Assembly (NCBI GenBank): GCA_014284505.1
Contig: JAAFYY010000001.1
Location: 5,319,845 to 5,383,844 of the forward strand
Origin: Streptacidiphilus sp. 4-A2
GTDB lineage: Bacteria > Actinomycetota > Actinomycetes > Streptomycetales > Streptomycetaceae
Length of the DNA stretch: 64,000 nt
Reading direction: 5' to 3'
Numbering within the stretch: position 1 is the stretch's first letter; every line of letters starts with the position of its first letter. The translations under genes were made by a program, and so were the position numbers. Below the pieces are notes generated by a model. That model did no database searches. It worked only from the letters and a program-made list of their open reading frames with translations, and was not told the DNA's origin. Shown here piece by piece: positions 11,107 through 21,651 of the stretch.

Positions 11107-11779
11107 CCGCTCTGCACCTGGCCGACCCCCATGAGGCCGCCGACCTGGGTGTCTTCCTGGCCCGGCTGCTCCGCTTCGACAAGGCGGCCGCCGTCCGCGT
11201 GCAGACCGCCCGGTCCGGCCTGGCGGTCTTCGCCCGGCTGCCGCTCGGCGAGAGCGGTCCGCTGGTGGTCCGCACCGCCGGGCTGGCCCCGACACCCTCA
11301 GGGACCACCCCGAGCCGGTCGACCTCACCGTCTCCGCCGGGCAGCTGCTGGACGCCGTGGACACCACGGCCGCGATCACGCTTCCGCCGGTGATCACCGG
11401 ACCGGCCTGGGCCGGACTGCTGCCGCCCGCCACGGCTGGGAGCACCTGCGCGCACTGCCTGCCGAGCCGCTGCGGGCCGCGGTGCGGGCCGCGGTCACCG
11501 AGTTCGCCGCGAGAGCGAGGACCCGGACGCCCTGGCCGAGGCCATCTGGTCCCGGCAGGTCGACCCCAGCGGGCTGACCTGCGTGCGCTGCACGCGGCGC
11601 AGCTGGCCGGGCTGCTGCACCGGGTCGACAGCGTCGCGCTGTACCGGCATCCGGCCTGGCTGCGACTGGCCGCCCCGCGCGGCTATGTGATCACCCGGCG
11701 CGCTCCCCCCCGGCGCCGGCCTCGGCCTCTCCCCGACCCGCTGAGCCCGGCGAGCCCGTTGAGCCCAGTGACCCGCTGA
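11103..11779 (+). CDS. Protein of unknown function, frame-broken
   Basis: GTG at 11103 overlaps the thioesterase stop by four bases. The first 65 residues (MTALHLADPHEAADLGVF, then FDKAAAVRVQTA) are clear. The frame then changes near 11290, 11430 and 11515, and the stretch HRVDSVALYRHPAWLRLAAP follows. Codon bias stays strong across all joined parts, so this is a real gene of about 220 residues. I recognise no domain. The tail after 11710 is ambiguous: a further shift in a run of C would end the protein at 11744 rather than 11779. Its coupling to the thioesterase suggests a shared function, not a known one. Confidence 0.6.
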
Positions 11780-11860
11780 GCCCGTTTCCGGGCAGCCGGC
11801 CGGGCGCGGCTTGACCCTCGACCTGGTCGAGCCCCCAGAGTCCACGCTGTGGAGAGCGAC

Positions 11861-13048
11861 ATGCACAGCATCGGCGAACTGGCCCGCCACAGCGGCCTGA
11901 CGGTCAGCGCCCTACGGTTCTACGACGGGGCCGGGGTGCTCGTCCCGTCCTGGGTGGATCCGGCCAGCGGCTACCGCTGGTACGCGCCGGAGCAGTTGGA
12001 AGACGCCCGGCTGCTGGCCCGGCTGCGCCGGGTCCAGTTGCCGCTGGCGGACATCCGGCTGCTCCTGGCCGGCTGGGCCAGCGAGGACACCTCACTGGTC
12101 CGCGGCCTGCTGGAGGCCCACCTCCGGCGGCTGGAGGACGGGCTGGCCGGTGCCCGCCGCGAACTCTCCGCAGTCAGCGCCCTACTCGCCCTGAGGGAGA
12201 CCCCTGTGAGCAGCACAGCCACGTCCGACCGGACCACCCCCAACACCCGCGTCACCCTGCCCGCCCGCGACCTGGCGGCGGCGCTGGACCAGGTCCGCTT
12301 CGCGGCCGCCACCGACCCCGAGCTGCCGATGCTCTGCGGCGTGCTCTTCGACGCCGAGTCCGGAGCGCAGGCCGGTGCCGGCGCGCTGCGGCTGGTCGCC
12401 ACCGACCGCTACCGGATGTCGCTGGCAGGCGCGGCGGCCACCGCCCTGGAAGGTCCGGCGGTGCGGGCGATCGTCCCGACCGTGCTGGTGGACGCGATGC
12501 GGGCGCTGCTCGGCGGCCGCGCCGACGCGAACGCGGACCTGCTCTTCGACGGCGGCCGGATCACCCTGGAGGTCGACGGCAGCCAGGCCGCCGGGCAGTC
12601 CCTGGACTTCGACTTCCCCGACTACCGCCGCCTGTCCCTGCTCCCGGCCGGACGCCGGCTGCCGGTGCGGGTGCCCGCGCTCCAGGAGGCGCTGCTGGCC
12701 GGCGCCTCGGTCAGCCGTGAGCGCGAGCAGGACGGGGTCGGCTACGACCTGTCGCTGCTGTCGGTGGCCGAGGACGGCACGATCACCGTGGTCACCGAAG
12801 CCGAAGCCGAAGCCGAGACCGAAACCGGAGCCGATGCCAGGACCGGAGCCGCAGCCCGAGCCGCGCAGGCCCGCCCGGGGACGGTCTTCGGCGTCAACCG
12901 CGGGTTCCTGCTGGAGGCCCTGCGGGTCGGCGGCCGCGACGATCTGGTGCTGGAACTGGGCGACCCGATGGCGCCGCTGGCGATCCGCCCGCCCGAGCCC
13001 GAGGCGTCCGCCTTCTCGCTGCTGATGCCGGTCCGGCTGGAGGGGTAA
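11861..13048 (+). CDS. MerR-type regulator fused to beta-sliding-clamp-like domains
   Basis: Intact, 395 residues from ATG 11861 (GGAGAG lies five bases upstream; an in-frame GTG at 11849 is less well placed). Residues 1-75 are a MerR winged helix: MHSIGELARHSGL, RFYDGAGVL, GYRWY. Residues about 125-395 look like the second and third domains of DNA polymerase III beta. The matches are LVATDRYRMSLA, the FPDYRRL motif, NRGFLLEALRV, and a C-terminus MPVRL close to the MPMRL end that forms the client-binding pocket of DnaN. Domain I is absent and the MerR part takes its place. A Glu/Ala-Thr low-complexity loop lies near residues 310-335. Function may be a DNA-site-directed clamp or a ligand-binding regulator using a clamp fold. 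A family-A polymerase follows 190 bp downstream. Confidence 0.85.
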   Translation: MHSIGELARHSGLTVSALRFYDGAGVLVPSWVDPASGYRWYAPEQLEDARLLARLRRVQLPLADIRLLLAGWASEDTSLVRGLLEAHLRRLEDGLAGARRELSAVSALLALRETPVSSTATSDRTTPNTRVTLPARDLAAALDQVRFAAATDPELPMLCGVLFDAESGAQAGAGALRLVATDRYRMSLAGAAATALEGPAVRAIVPTVLVDAMRALLGGRADANADLLFDGGRITLEVDGSQAAGQSLDFDFPDYRRLSLLPAGRRLPVRVPALQEALLAGASVSREREQDGVGYDLSLLSVAEDGTITVVTEAEAEAETETGADARTGAAARAAQARPGTVFGVNRGFLLEALRVGGRDDLVLELGDPMAPLAIRPPEPEASAFSLLMPVRLEG

Positions 13049-13090
13049 GGCCCGGGCAGGCCCGTCCGGCCGCCGCCCGCACCCGCCGCC

Positions 13091-13116
13091 CCGCCCGGGA
13101 ACGCCGGCCCGGGCGG
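13091..13116 (+). terminator. Hairpin after the MerR-clamp gene
   Basis: CCGCCCGGG (13091-13099) and CCCGGGCGG (13108-13116) form nine perfect pairs around an eight-base loop, 43 bases after the stop and upstream of the polymerase gene. Confidence 0.4.
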
Positions 13117-13237
13117 GCGCGCCGCGCTGTCAGTACCCGGTGGTACGTTCCGGACCAGGACGACCGGCGGCTGCGGCTGCCCGGGCAGACAGGGCCATCG
13201 GCAGGCGCGGCCACCGGCGGACACAGGGAGGCGACAG

Positions 13238-14991
13238 GTGGCAGGCCAGAGAGCACCGCGGGTCGCGGTCGCGGCGGACCAGGACGGCCGCGGCGGACGG
13301 CTCCAGCCGCTGGACGAGACCGGCGAGCCGCTGGACGAGCCGCTGCGGGTCCGCGACCTGGCCGCGGCCATGACCGCCCAGGAGGCCGCCGCCGCGCCCC
13401 GCTGGGTGTGGGCCGCGACCGAGGAGCTCTATCCGCGGCTGCTGCCGGATCTGCCGGAGGGCCGGCTGGCCCGCTGCCATGACGTCAAGCTGGTGGAGCC
13501 GCTGCTGCTGGGCCAGGAGGAGCGCTACGGCCAGCCGCGCTCGCTGGGCGCGGCCTGGGCCCGGCTGCGCGGTGGGTACGTGCCGGAGGACCTGCCCGAG
13601 GGTCCCGGCGGCGACAGCGACCAGGACTCCCTCTTCGCGCCCGACCGCAGCCGGCTGGCGCCCGGCGTCGACCCGCTGACCGCGCTGGTCGCCGTGCACG
13701 CGGAGCAGCAGCGGCGGATCGCGGCCACCGCCGAACCGGCGCGGACCAGGCTGCTCTGCGCGGCCGAGTCGGCCGGCGGGCTGATCGCCGCCGAGATGGC
13801 CTTCGACGGGCTGCCGTGGAGCGCGCAGGCCCATGACCGGCTGCTGACCGAGCTGCTTGGCCCCCGGCCGCACGGCGGCGCGCAGCCCGCCAAGCTCGCG
13901 GCGCTGGCCGTGGAGCTCCAGCAGGCCCTCGGCGGGCGTCCGCTCAATCCGGACTCGCCGTCCCAGGTGCTGCGGGCCTTCGCCGAGCAGGGGGTGAGCC
14001 TGACCTCCACCCGCAACTGGGTGCTGCGCGAGGTGGACCATCCGGCGGCCCCGCTGCTGCTGCGTTACAAGGAGCTGTCGCGGATCCACGCCGCCCACGG
14101 CTGGGCCTGGCGGGAGGCCTGGGTGCGGGGCGGGCGCTTCCGTCCGGAGTACGTGGTCGGCGGTGTGGTCTCCGGCCGCTGGGCGAGCCGGGGCGGCGGG
14201 GCGCTGCAGATCCCGCGGATCATGCGCGGCGCGGCCCTGGCCGATCCGGGCTGGCTGCTGGTGGTCGCGGACGCCGGTCAGCTGGAGCCGCGGGTACTGG
14301 CGGCGATGTCGGGCGACCCGGGGCTGATCCGGGCCGGTGCCCAGGGCGACCTGTACGCCGGACTGGCGGCGGTGGCCTTCGGCGGCGACCGGGCCCGGGC
14401 CAAGCTGGGGCTGCTCGGCGCGATGTACGGGCAGACCACCGGCGAGACCGGGCAGTTGGTCGCGGTGCTGCGGCGGCGGTTCCCGCAGGCCATGGGGCTG
14501 GTGGAGGCGGCGGCGCGGACCGGCGAGACCGGCGGGGTGGTGCGCTCGCAGCTGGGGCGGGTGTGCCCGCCGCCGTCGGTGGGCTGGCTGGATCCGGCCG
14601 AGGGCGGCTCGGACGCCGCCACCGAGGACGCGGCCCGGGACAGCCGTTCCCGCGGGCGCTTCACCCGTAACTTCGTCATCCAGGCCAGCGCGGCGGACTG
14701 GGCGCTGGCGCTGATCGCGGCGTTGCGGCGGCGGCTGGCGCAGATCCCGACGGCGGTCCCGGGCGACCGGCCGCGGCTGGTGTTCTTCCAGCACGACGAG
14801 GTGGTGGTGCACACCCCGGGCCAGCTGGCCGACGAGGTGCGGGCGGCGGTGACCGCCGCCGGGAGGAGGCCCGGCGGCTGGTCTTCGGGGACACGCCGGT
14901 GCACTTCCCGCTGGACACGCATGTCGCCACGAGCTACGGGGAGGCCAAGGGCGGCGCGGAGGAGGATTTCGAGGGTTCCGAGGAGGAGTGA
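13238..14991 (+). CDS. Family-A DNA polymerase (polA-like, bifunctional 3'-5' exonuclease/polymerase type)
   Basis: GTG at 13238 follows GGGAGG. Motif A is VVADAGQLEPR (DYSQIELR in PolA). Motif B is RARAKLGLLGAMYGQ, with the conserved Arg, Lys and Tyr-Gly. Motif C is FFQHDEVVVH with the catalytic His-Asp-Glu. At about 585 residues it is shorter than PolA and has no 5' nuclease domain; the N-terminal 200 residues replace the exonuclease region and show no complete DEDD set that I can find. It matches the short actinobacterial polymerase family. Residues 129-133 read QDSLF, close to the clamp-binding pentapeptide QLSLF. The frame breaks near 14860; the other frame supplies the C-terminus to TGA 14991. 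Neighbours suggest a repair or specialised-synthesis role. Confidence 0.88.
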
Positions 14992-15103
14992 GCGGCGCGG
15001 GCCGACCCACCGACCGAGGTCAGCACACCAGCGGCCCACTGCGCCGGCAAGCCCGCTGCGCCGACGGGTTCACCGCACCGGCAGGCTCACCGCACCGGCA
15101 GGC

Positions 15104-15407
15104 TCACAGCGCCAGTCGCCAGAGCCCGGGGAAACGTTCCTCCACCTCCGGCCGCCGCAGCCGGTTGAAGCGGCGCCCCCTCGTCCCGCTGCTCGACCAG
15201 CCCGGCCTCGCGCAGTACCGCGAAGTGGTGGCTCACCCCGGCCTTGCCCACCGGCACGTCGAAGGAGCCGCAGGTCCGCGACCAGTCCGCGCTCTCGGCC
15301 AGCTGCCTGACTATCGCCAGCCGGACCGGGTCGGCCAGGGCCGCGAAGACCACCTCCACCGGTACCTCGCTCGGGTCGTTGTGCTGCGGCGCCGCGCGAC
15401 GACTCAT
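15104..15407 (-). CDS. ArsR-family transcriptional regulator
   Basis: ATG at 15407 follows GGGGGAGG. Winged helix: FAALADPVRLAIVRQLAES, then VGKAGVSHHFAVLREAGLVEQRDEG. No metal-binding Cys pair of the ArsR alpha-3 or alpha-5 type is apparent; the single cysteine in RTCGSFDVP is isolated. The frame breaks near 15180 in a run of G; the alternative frame finishes RRFNRLRRPEVEERFPGLWRLAL at 15104, about 100 residues in all. Divergent from the quinone oxidoreductase, whose promoter it probably controls. Confidence 0.85.
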
Positions 15408-15533
15408 GCCTCCCCCTCCTCCGGCAGCCCGACCTCGCACGGCGGTCGCCGCATCAGGCGGTTGAAGTGTTCGATGAAATCCGTACACTTGTGGATGTTC
15501 GCAAAGCACTGAACACTCTACCGGGGGTCCCTC
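15408..15533. promoter_or_regulatory. Divergent promoter region with AGTGT/ACACT half-sites
   Basis: The 126-bp divergent gap holds AGTGT (near 15465) facing ACACT (near 15485), and a further ACACT near 15515. Together these form an imperfect palindrome with a related third half-site just before the oxidoreductase. It is a reasonable operator for the ArsR protein; spacing beyond that cannot be judged. Confidence 0.35.
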
Positions 15534-16514
15534 ATGCACGCAGTCGTCGTCGAGGAGTTGGGCCCGGCGGAGAACCTCCAGCTGCTCGACCTTCCGGAGC
15601 CGCAGCCCGGCCCGGGCGAGATCGCCGTCGAGGTCGCGTACACCGGGGTCAACTTCGTCGACGTCAAGGCCCGGGCGGGCGGCTACCGGGTCGACCGGCT
15701 GCCCTTCATCCCCGGCATCGAGGTGTCCGGCCGGGTCCGCGCCCTGGGCGAGGGCGTGACCGGGCCGGCCATCGGCACACCGGTGGTCGCCACCGTGAGG
15801 TCCGGCGGCTACGCCGAGGTGGTCGTGGCCCCGGCGGAGCGGGTCTTCGCCCTGCCCGACGGCCTGGACCTGCGTGCCGCCGCCTCACTCCCGACCGTGC
15901 TGCCGACCGCCCACGCGCTGATCCACGACCTCGGCCGACTGCGCCCGCAGGAGAGCGTGCTGATCCAGGGGGCGGCCGGCGGCGTCGGCACGGTGGTCGG
16001 CCAGATCGCCCGGCTGGCCGGGGCAGGCGGGGTCTACGGTGTGGTCTCCCAGCCCGAGAAGGCCGAGTACGCCCTGGAATTCGGCTACGACCAGGTCTTC
16101 GTCGGCGAGGACTTCGACCGGCAGCTGGCCGCGGCGACCGGTGGCCGGGGGGTCGACCTGGTGCTGGACCCGGTCGGCGGCGAGAGCTGGCGACGCGGGC
16201 TGGCCTCGCTGGCCCGCTACGGGCGGCTGGTCTCCTTCGGCAACGCGAGCGACTCGGCGCCCTGGAGCGCGGGCTTCGCCGAGCTCAGCACCAGGGGCCT
16301 GTCGGTGTCCGGGTTCAGCATTCTCGGCCTCGGCGCCGAGGATCCGCAGCGGCTGCGCCGGCTGACCGAGGACGCCTTCGCCCTGGCCGCGACCAGCGGC
16401 ATCCGGCTGCCGGTCACCGCCGAGTTCCCGCTGGAGAAGGCCGCCGAGGCGCACCGCCTGCTGGAGAGCCGCACCAGCACCGGCAAGCTGCTGCGGGTCT
16501 CCAGCACGGTCTGA
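15534..16514 (+). CDS. Zinc-independent NADPH:quinone oxidoreductase, MDR family
   Basis: Reduces quinones or enones with NADPH. Intact at 326 residues from ATG 15534. GroES-like N-terminus (VAYTGVNFVDVKARAGGY, PFIPGIEVSGRV) is followed by a Rossmann fold with VLIQGAAGGVGTVVGQIAR near residue 143. The zinc ligands of classical alcohol dehydrogenases are absent. C-terminal ELSTRGLSVSGFS and PLEKAAEAHRLLESR-TSTGKLL are typical of the qor group. Divergent from the ArsR gene, so probably induced by a thiol- or quinone-type stress sensed by it. Confidence 0.93.
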   Translation: MHAVVVEELGPAENLQLLDLPEPQPGPGEIAVEVAYTGVNFVDVKARAGGYRVDRLPFIPGIEVSGRVRALGEGVTGPAIGTPVVATVRSGGYAEVVVAPAERVFALPDGLDLRAAASLPTVLPTAHALIHDLGRLRPQESVLIQGAAGGVGTVVGQIARLAGAGGVYGVVSQPEKAEYALEFGYDQVFVGEDFDRQLAAATGGRGVDLVLDPVGGESWRRGLASLARYGRLVSFGNASDSAPWSAGFAELSTRGLSVSGFSILGLGAEDPQRLRRLTEDAFALAATSGIRLPVTAEFPLEKAAEAHRLLESRTSTGKLLRVSSTV

Positions 16515-16619
16515 CACCCGGCTCTCCCGCCCACTCCCCCGCCCGGCCCGCGCCGCGGCCACCTGCCGCCGGATGCCGGGCGGGAGCCGGGCGGCGGCCG
16601 AGCGGGGATACTTTGCCCC

Positions 16620-17102
16620 GTGATGCGCACCGAGCGGCTGCGGCTGCACCCCGCCACGCCCGACGACGCCAGGCAGCTGGCGCACGGCCAGGACGGCGGC
16701 TGGACCTGGCTCGGCGGCGGCCCCGGCAGCGGGACCCGCGACCTGGCGGGGATCGTCGAGCGCGCCGCCGAGGTCGGCTGGCACCGCCCGCCCTGGGGCC
16801 TGTATGTGATCGTCCGCGACAGCGACAGCGTGGCCCTGGGCGGCGGCGGCTTCCACGGCCCGCCGGACCACCGGGGCTCGGTCGAGGTCGGCTACGAGCT
16901 GGCCCCGGAGGCCCGCGGCCTGGGCTACGCCACCGAGGCACTGCTGGCGCTCGCCGGATTCGCCCTCGGCCATCCGGCCGTGCGGGCGGTCACCGCCGCC
17001 ACCCAGCCGGACAACGGCGCCTCCCAGGCCGTCCTGCGGCGGGCCGGGTTCACCCGCGGGGACGACCTGGACGGGCTGCACCGATATCGGCTCGACAGGT
17101 GA
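16620..17102 (+). CDS. GNAT-family N-acetyltransferase (RimJ/RimL type)
   Basis: Intact, 160 residues from GTG 16620 (an ATG follows at once). [14 protein letters not shown] opens the fold. [21 protein letters not shown] is the acetyl-CoA pyrophosphate-binding region (motif A, Q/RxxGxA type), and [16 protein letters not shown] is the usual motif B. This resembles acetyltransferases for ribosomal proteins or small amines. Nothing in the neighbourhood fixes the substrate. Confidence 0.88.
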   Translation: MMRTERLRLHPATPDDARQLAHGQDGGWTWLGGGPGSGTRDLAGIVERAAEVGWHRPPWGLYVIVRDSDSVALGGGGFHGPPDHRGSVEVGYELAPEARGLGYATEALLALAGFALGHPAVRAVTAATQPDNGASQAVLRRAGFTRGDDLDGLHRYRLDR

Positions 17103-17132
17103 GGGGGCTGCTTGCGTAGGCTGGGGGACGCA

Positions 17133-20100
17133 ATGGGTACCCCGCAGAGCTCCACCGCCGCAGTCCAGCCCCCCGCCGCGCCGTCCGGCAGCCCCAGCGG
17201 CTCCGACGACGCCGCGCGCCCCCGCGCAGCACCCGTGTCCGCGGCCGCCGTCCGGGCGGACCGCGGCCGGAGGCACGCCCCGGCGCACCCGGGGCCGACG
17301 CCGACCCCGGCGTCGAGGCCCCCGGCCGCCCGCCGCCGGGGCCGACGCCGACCCCGGCGTCGCGCAGGCCGATGCCGCGCGGGCCGATGCCCGGCCCGCC
17401 GGGACCGCCCCCGGCGAGACCGCCGCAGCCGGGACCGCGCCCGGCGAGCGGCAGCCCGGCGAGGCCCGCCGTCGTGCCCGCGGCCGCTCCAGCCGCGCCC
17501 GCTCCGGCGCCCCCCGCGAGCACACCGCCGCATCCGGCGCCGACCACGCGGACGGCCCCACCGACACCGTGCACCCGGAACACCCCGACCACCCGGCCGG
17601 TACCGACACCGCGGCCCCGCGCCGCGCCGGCGGTCGCGGCGGCGCTCCGGCCGGCGGCGGCGCTCCGGCCGGCGAGGTGTCCGCCCTGGCCGCCCGGCTG
17701 CCCGCGCTCGCCCTGCGCGACGAGGAACGCCTCGGCCGCCGGCTGGAGGGCCTGCGCAAGGTCCGCGAACCGGAGAAGCGCGAGCGGCAACTGGCCGCGG
17801 TCACCGGCGAGGTCGAGGCGGCGGAGCTGCGCCTGGCCAACCGCCGGGCCTCGATCCCGACCCCGGTCTACCCGGAGTCGCTGCCGGTCAGCGCCCGCCG
17901 CGAGGACATCCTGGCGGCGATCCGGGACAACCAGGTGGTGGTGATCGCGGGCGAGACCGGCTCCGGCAAGACCACCCAGATCCCCAAGATCTGCCTGGAG
18001 CTCGGGCGCGGAGTGCGCGGCCTGATCGGCCACACCCAGCCGCGCCGGATCGCCGCCCGCACCGTGGCCGAGCGCGTCGCCGAGGAGCTGGGCACCGACC
18101 TGGGCTCGACCGTCGGCTGGAAGGTCCGGTTCACCGACCAGGTCGGTCCGGACACCGCCGTCAAGGTGATGACCGACGGCATCCTGCTCGCCGAGATCCA
18201 GAACGACCGGCTGCTGCGCCAGTACGACACCCTGATCATCGACGAGGCGCACGAGCGCAGTCTCAACATCGACTTCATCCTGGGCTATCTCAAGCAGCTG
18301 CTGCCCAAGCGCCCGGATCTGAAGCTGGTGATCACCTCCGCCACCATCGACCCGGAGCGCTTCGCCCACCACTTCGCCGACCCGCGCAGCGGCGAGGACG
18401 CGCCGATCATCGAGGTCTCCGGGCGCACCTTCCCGGTGGAGGTCCGCTACCGACCGGTCGTCGACGACGCCGTGGACGAGGAGTCGGACGCGCCGGACGA
18501 CATCGACCGCGACCGCGACCAGGTCCAGGCGATCTGCGACGCCGTGGACGAGCTCGGCGAGGAGGGCCAGGGCGACATCCTGGTGTTCCTCTCCGGCGAG
18601 CGGGAGATCCGGGACACCGCCGACGCGCTGGAGAAGCAGAACCTGCGCTTCACCGAGATCGTCCCGCTGTACGGCGGCTGTCCTCGGCCGAGCAGCACCG
18701 GGTCTTCCAGCAGCACAACGGCCGCCGGATCGTGCTGGCCACCAATGTCGCCGAGACCTCGCTGACCGTCCCCGGCATCCGCTATGTGATCGACCCGGGC
18801 ACGGCCCGGATCTCCCGCTACAGCCACCGCACCAAGGTGCAGCGGCTGCCGATCGAGGCCGTGTCGCAGGCCAGCGCCAACCAGCGCAAGGGCCGCTGCG
18901 GCCGTACCTCCGACGGCATCTGCATCCGGCTGTACTCGGAGGAGGACTTCCTCTCCCGCCCGGAGTTCACCGATCCGGAGATCCTGCGCACCAACCTGGC
19001 CTCGGTCATCCTGCAGATGACCGCCGCCGGGCTGGGCGACATCGCCGCCTTCCCGTTCCTGGACCGCCGGACCGCCGCAACATCAAGGACGGCGTGGAAC
19101 TGCTCCAGGAGCTGGGCGCGCTGGACACCTCCGAGCGCACCAACCGGCTCACCCCGGTCGGCCGCCAGCTCTCCGCGCTGCCGGTGGACCCGCGGCTGGC
19201 CCGGATGGTGCTGGAGGCGCAGCCGCCACGGCGTGGTGCGCGAGGTGATGGTGATCGCGGCCGCGCTCTCCATCCAGGACCCGCGTGAGCGCCCGGTGGA
19301 GAAGCGGGCGCACGCCGACCAGCTGCATGCCCGCTTCACCGACCCGACCTCGGACTTCCTCACCTACCTGAACCTCTGGCGCTACTTGAAGGATCGTCAG
19401 AAAGAGCTCTCCTCAAGCCAGTTCCGCCGGATGTGCAAGTCGGAGTTCCTCAACTACCTGCGGATACGCGAGTGGCAGGACATCGACGCGCAACTGCGCC
19501 AGGTGGCACGCTCGTTGGACATCGACGTCGGCCACCCCTCGGACGAGGTGGACGGCAATGCGGTCCACCGCTCGCTGCTGGCCGGGCTGTTGTCGCACAT
19601 CGGCCTCAAGGACGCCGAGAAGCAGGAGTACTTCGGCGCCCGCGGCGCCAAGTTCGCGGTCTTCCCCGGCTCAGCCCTGTTCAAGAAGACGCCGCGCTGG
19701 GTGATCGCCGCCGAGCTGGTGGAGACCTCCCGGCTGTGGCCCGGATCGCCGCCAAGGTCGAGCCGGAGTGGATCGAGGAGCAGGCCCAGCACCTGCTCCG
19801 GCGCAGCTACAGCGAGCCGCACTGGGAGAAGGACCGGGGTCAGGTCGTCGCCTTCGAGAAGGTCACCCTGTACGGGGTGACCCTGGTCGCGCAGCGCAAG
19901 GTCGGCTACGGGAAGATCGACCCGGAGCTCTCCCGCGAGCTCTTCATCCGCCGGGCCCTGGTCGAGGGCGAGTGGCGCACGCACCACAGGTTCTTCCATG
20001 ACAACCGCAAACTCCTGGACGAGGTCGAGGAGTTGGAGAACCGTGCGCGGCGCAGGGACATCCTGGTCGACGAGGAGACCCTGTTCGACTTCTACGACCA

Positions 20101-21606
20101 GCGGGTCGGCTCGGAGGTGGTCTCCGGGGCGCACTTCGACAGCTGGTGGAAGCAGACCCACCGCACCCGCCCCGACCTGCTGACGTTCACCCCCGAGCTG
20201 CTGGTCAACGACAACGCCACCGCCGTGACCGAGCGGGACTACCCCTCGGTGTGGCGGCAGGGCGAGCTCACGCTGCCGCTCACCTACCAGTTCGAGCCGG
20301 GCGCGGAGGCGGACGGCGTCACCGTGCACCTCCCGCTGACGCTGCTCAACCAGGTCCGCCCGGCCGGGTTCGACTGGCAGATCCCGGGGCTGCGCGAGGA
20401 TCTGGTGACCGCGCTGATCCGCTCGCTGCCCAAGGCGCTGCGCCGCAACTTCGTGCCCGCCCCGGACTTCGCCAAGCATGTGATGCGCGGCCTGGAGAGC
20501 ACCCCGCCGGACGACAAGCCGCTGGTCGAGCTGCTGGAGTGGCAGCTGCACCGGCTCCGGGGCATCCCGGTGCCGCGCGACAGCTGGAGCTACGAGTCGG
20601 TACCGGACCATCTGCGGATCACCTTCCGGGTGGTGGACGAGAAGGGCCGCAAGCTCGGCGAGTCCAAGGACCTGGAGGCGCTCAAGATCGAGCTGCGCAG
20701 CCGCACCCAGGCCGCGATCGCCGAGGCGGCGGGCGGGCTGGAGAAGCGCGGGCTCAAGGAGTGGACCATCGGCGAGCTGCCGCACTCCTTCATCCAGAAG
20801 CGCGGCGCGCAGACGGTCAAGGGCTACCCGGCGCTGGTCGACGACGGCGAGTCGGTCTCGGTCCGGCTGCTGGACACCCCGCACGCCCAGCAGCGGGCGA
20901 TGCTCGGCGGTACCCGGCGGCTGCTGCTGCTCGGCGTGCCCTCACCAGTCAACTCGATCCAGGGCCGGCTGGGCAACGGCGCCAAGCTGGCGCTGGCCTC
21001 CAATCCGCACGGGAGCACCGAGGCGCTGTTCGCGGACTGCCTCACCGCCGCCGCGGACAAGCTGATCGCCGACGCCGGCGGACCGGCCTGGGACGAGGAT
21101 TCCTACAAGCGGCTGCGCGACTCGGTCCGGGCCGAGCTGTACGACACCACCGCCGACGCGGTGGTGAAGGTGGCCAACATCCTGGCGGTGAACCACCGGG
21201 TCAACGAGCGGCTGAAGGCGATCGGCAACAGCCTGCTGCTGCTCACCGGGCTCACCGACATCCGCGCCCAGCTCGCCGAACTGGTCCACCCGGGCTTTGT
21301 CGCGGACACCGGCTGCCGCCGGCTGCCGGATCTGCTGCGCTATCTGAAGGCGGTCGAGCGCCGGCTGGTGAAGCTGCCCGAGGACCCGCACCGGGACCGG
21401 GACCGCACCAGCGTGATGCTGCGGATGCGGGACGCCTACGACGATCTGCTGGCGGACCTGCCCGCGGACCGCATGGACGAGGACGGCGTGGCGCAGATCC
21501 GCTGGATGCTGGAGGAGCTGCGGGTGAGCCTGTGGGCGCAGCCGCTGGGGACCCCGTACCCAGTTCCGAGCAGCGGATCCTGCGGGCGATCGAGGCGCTC
21601 GGCTGA
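17133..21606 (+). CDS. hrpA: ATP-dependent RNA helicase HrpA (DEAH box)
   Basis: ATG at 17133 follows GGGGGA. The core from about 17690 has [13 protein letters not shown] (motif I), TQPRRIAA (Ia), DEAHERSLN (II), SATID (III), [18 protein letters not shown] (V) and QRKGRCGR (VI). It continues through the helicase-associated and OB-fold regions and the large DUF3418 C-terminus to TGA 21606. Length about 1490 codons; the first 150 are an Ala/Pro/Gly-rich extension containing a direct repeat. Frame changes occur near 17500, 18680, 19075, 19220, 19735 and 21565. HrpA proteins remodel mRNA or ribosomes; the substrate here is unknown. A strong hairpin follows. Confidence 0.93.
17291..17362. repeat. 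25-bp direct repeat in the hrpA leader region
   Basis: The 25 bases at 17291-17315 recur exactly at 17338-17362. In frame they encode a Gly-Ala-Asp-Ala-Asp-Pro-Gly-Val unit in the low-complexity N-terminal extension. The frame break in this extension lies close by, so the repeat may have been mis-assembled. Confidence 0.8.
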
Positions 21607-21621
21607 GCGGCTCCGGCCCGG

Positions 21622-21651
21622 GAGCGGGTGCCCCGCGCGGGGCACCCGCTC
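21622..21651. terminator. Bidirectional terminator between hrpA and marR
   Basis: Thirteen perfect pairs (21622-21634 with 21639-21651) around a GCGC loop lie between the convergent genes. One arm overlaps the marR stop codon at 21650-21652. Confidence 0.75.

Noticed and set aside
13130-15010. 626-codon open frame on the minus strand
   Set aside because: It is antisense to the polymerase gene, whose motifs A, B and C are clear; the minus reading is Arg/Pro/Gly-rich with no domain, as expected from GC-rich shadows.
16520-16610. Possible hairpin after the quinone oxidoreductase
   Set aside because: The arms need a bulge and are over 40 bases apart; too weak to call.
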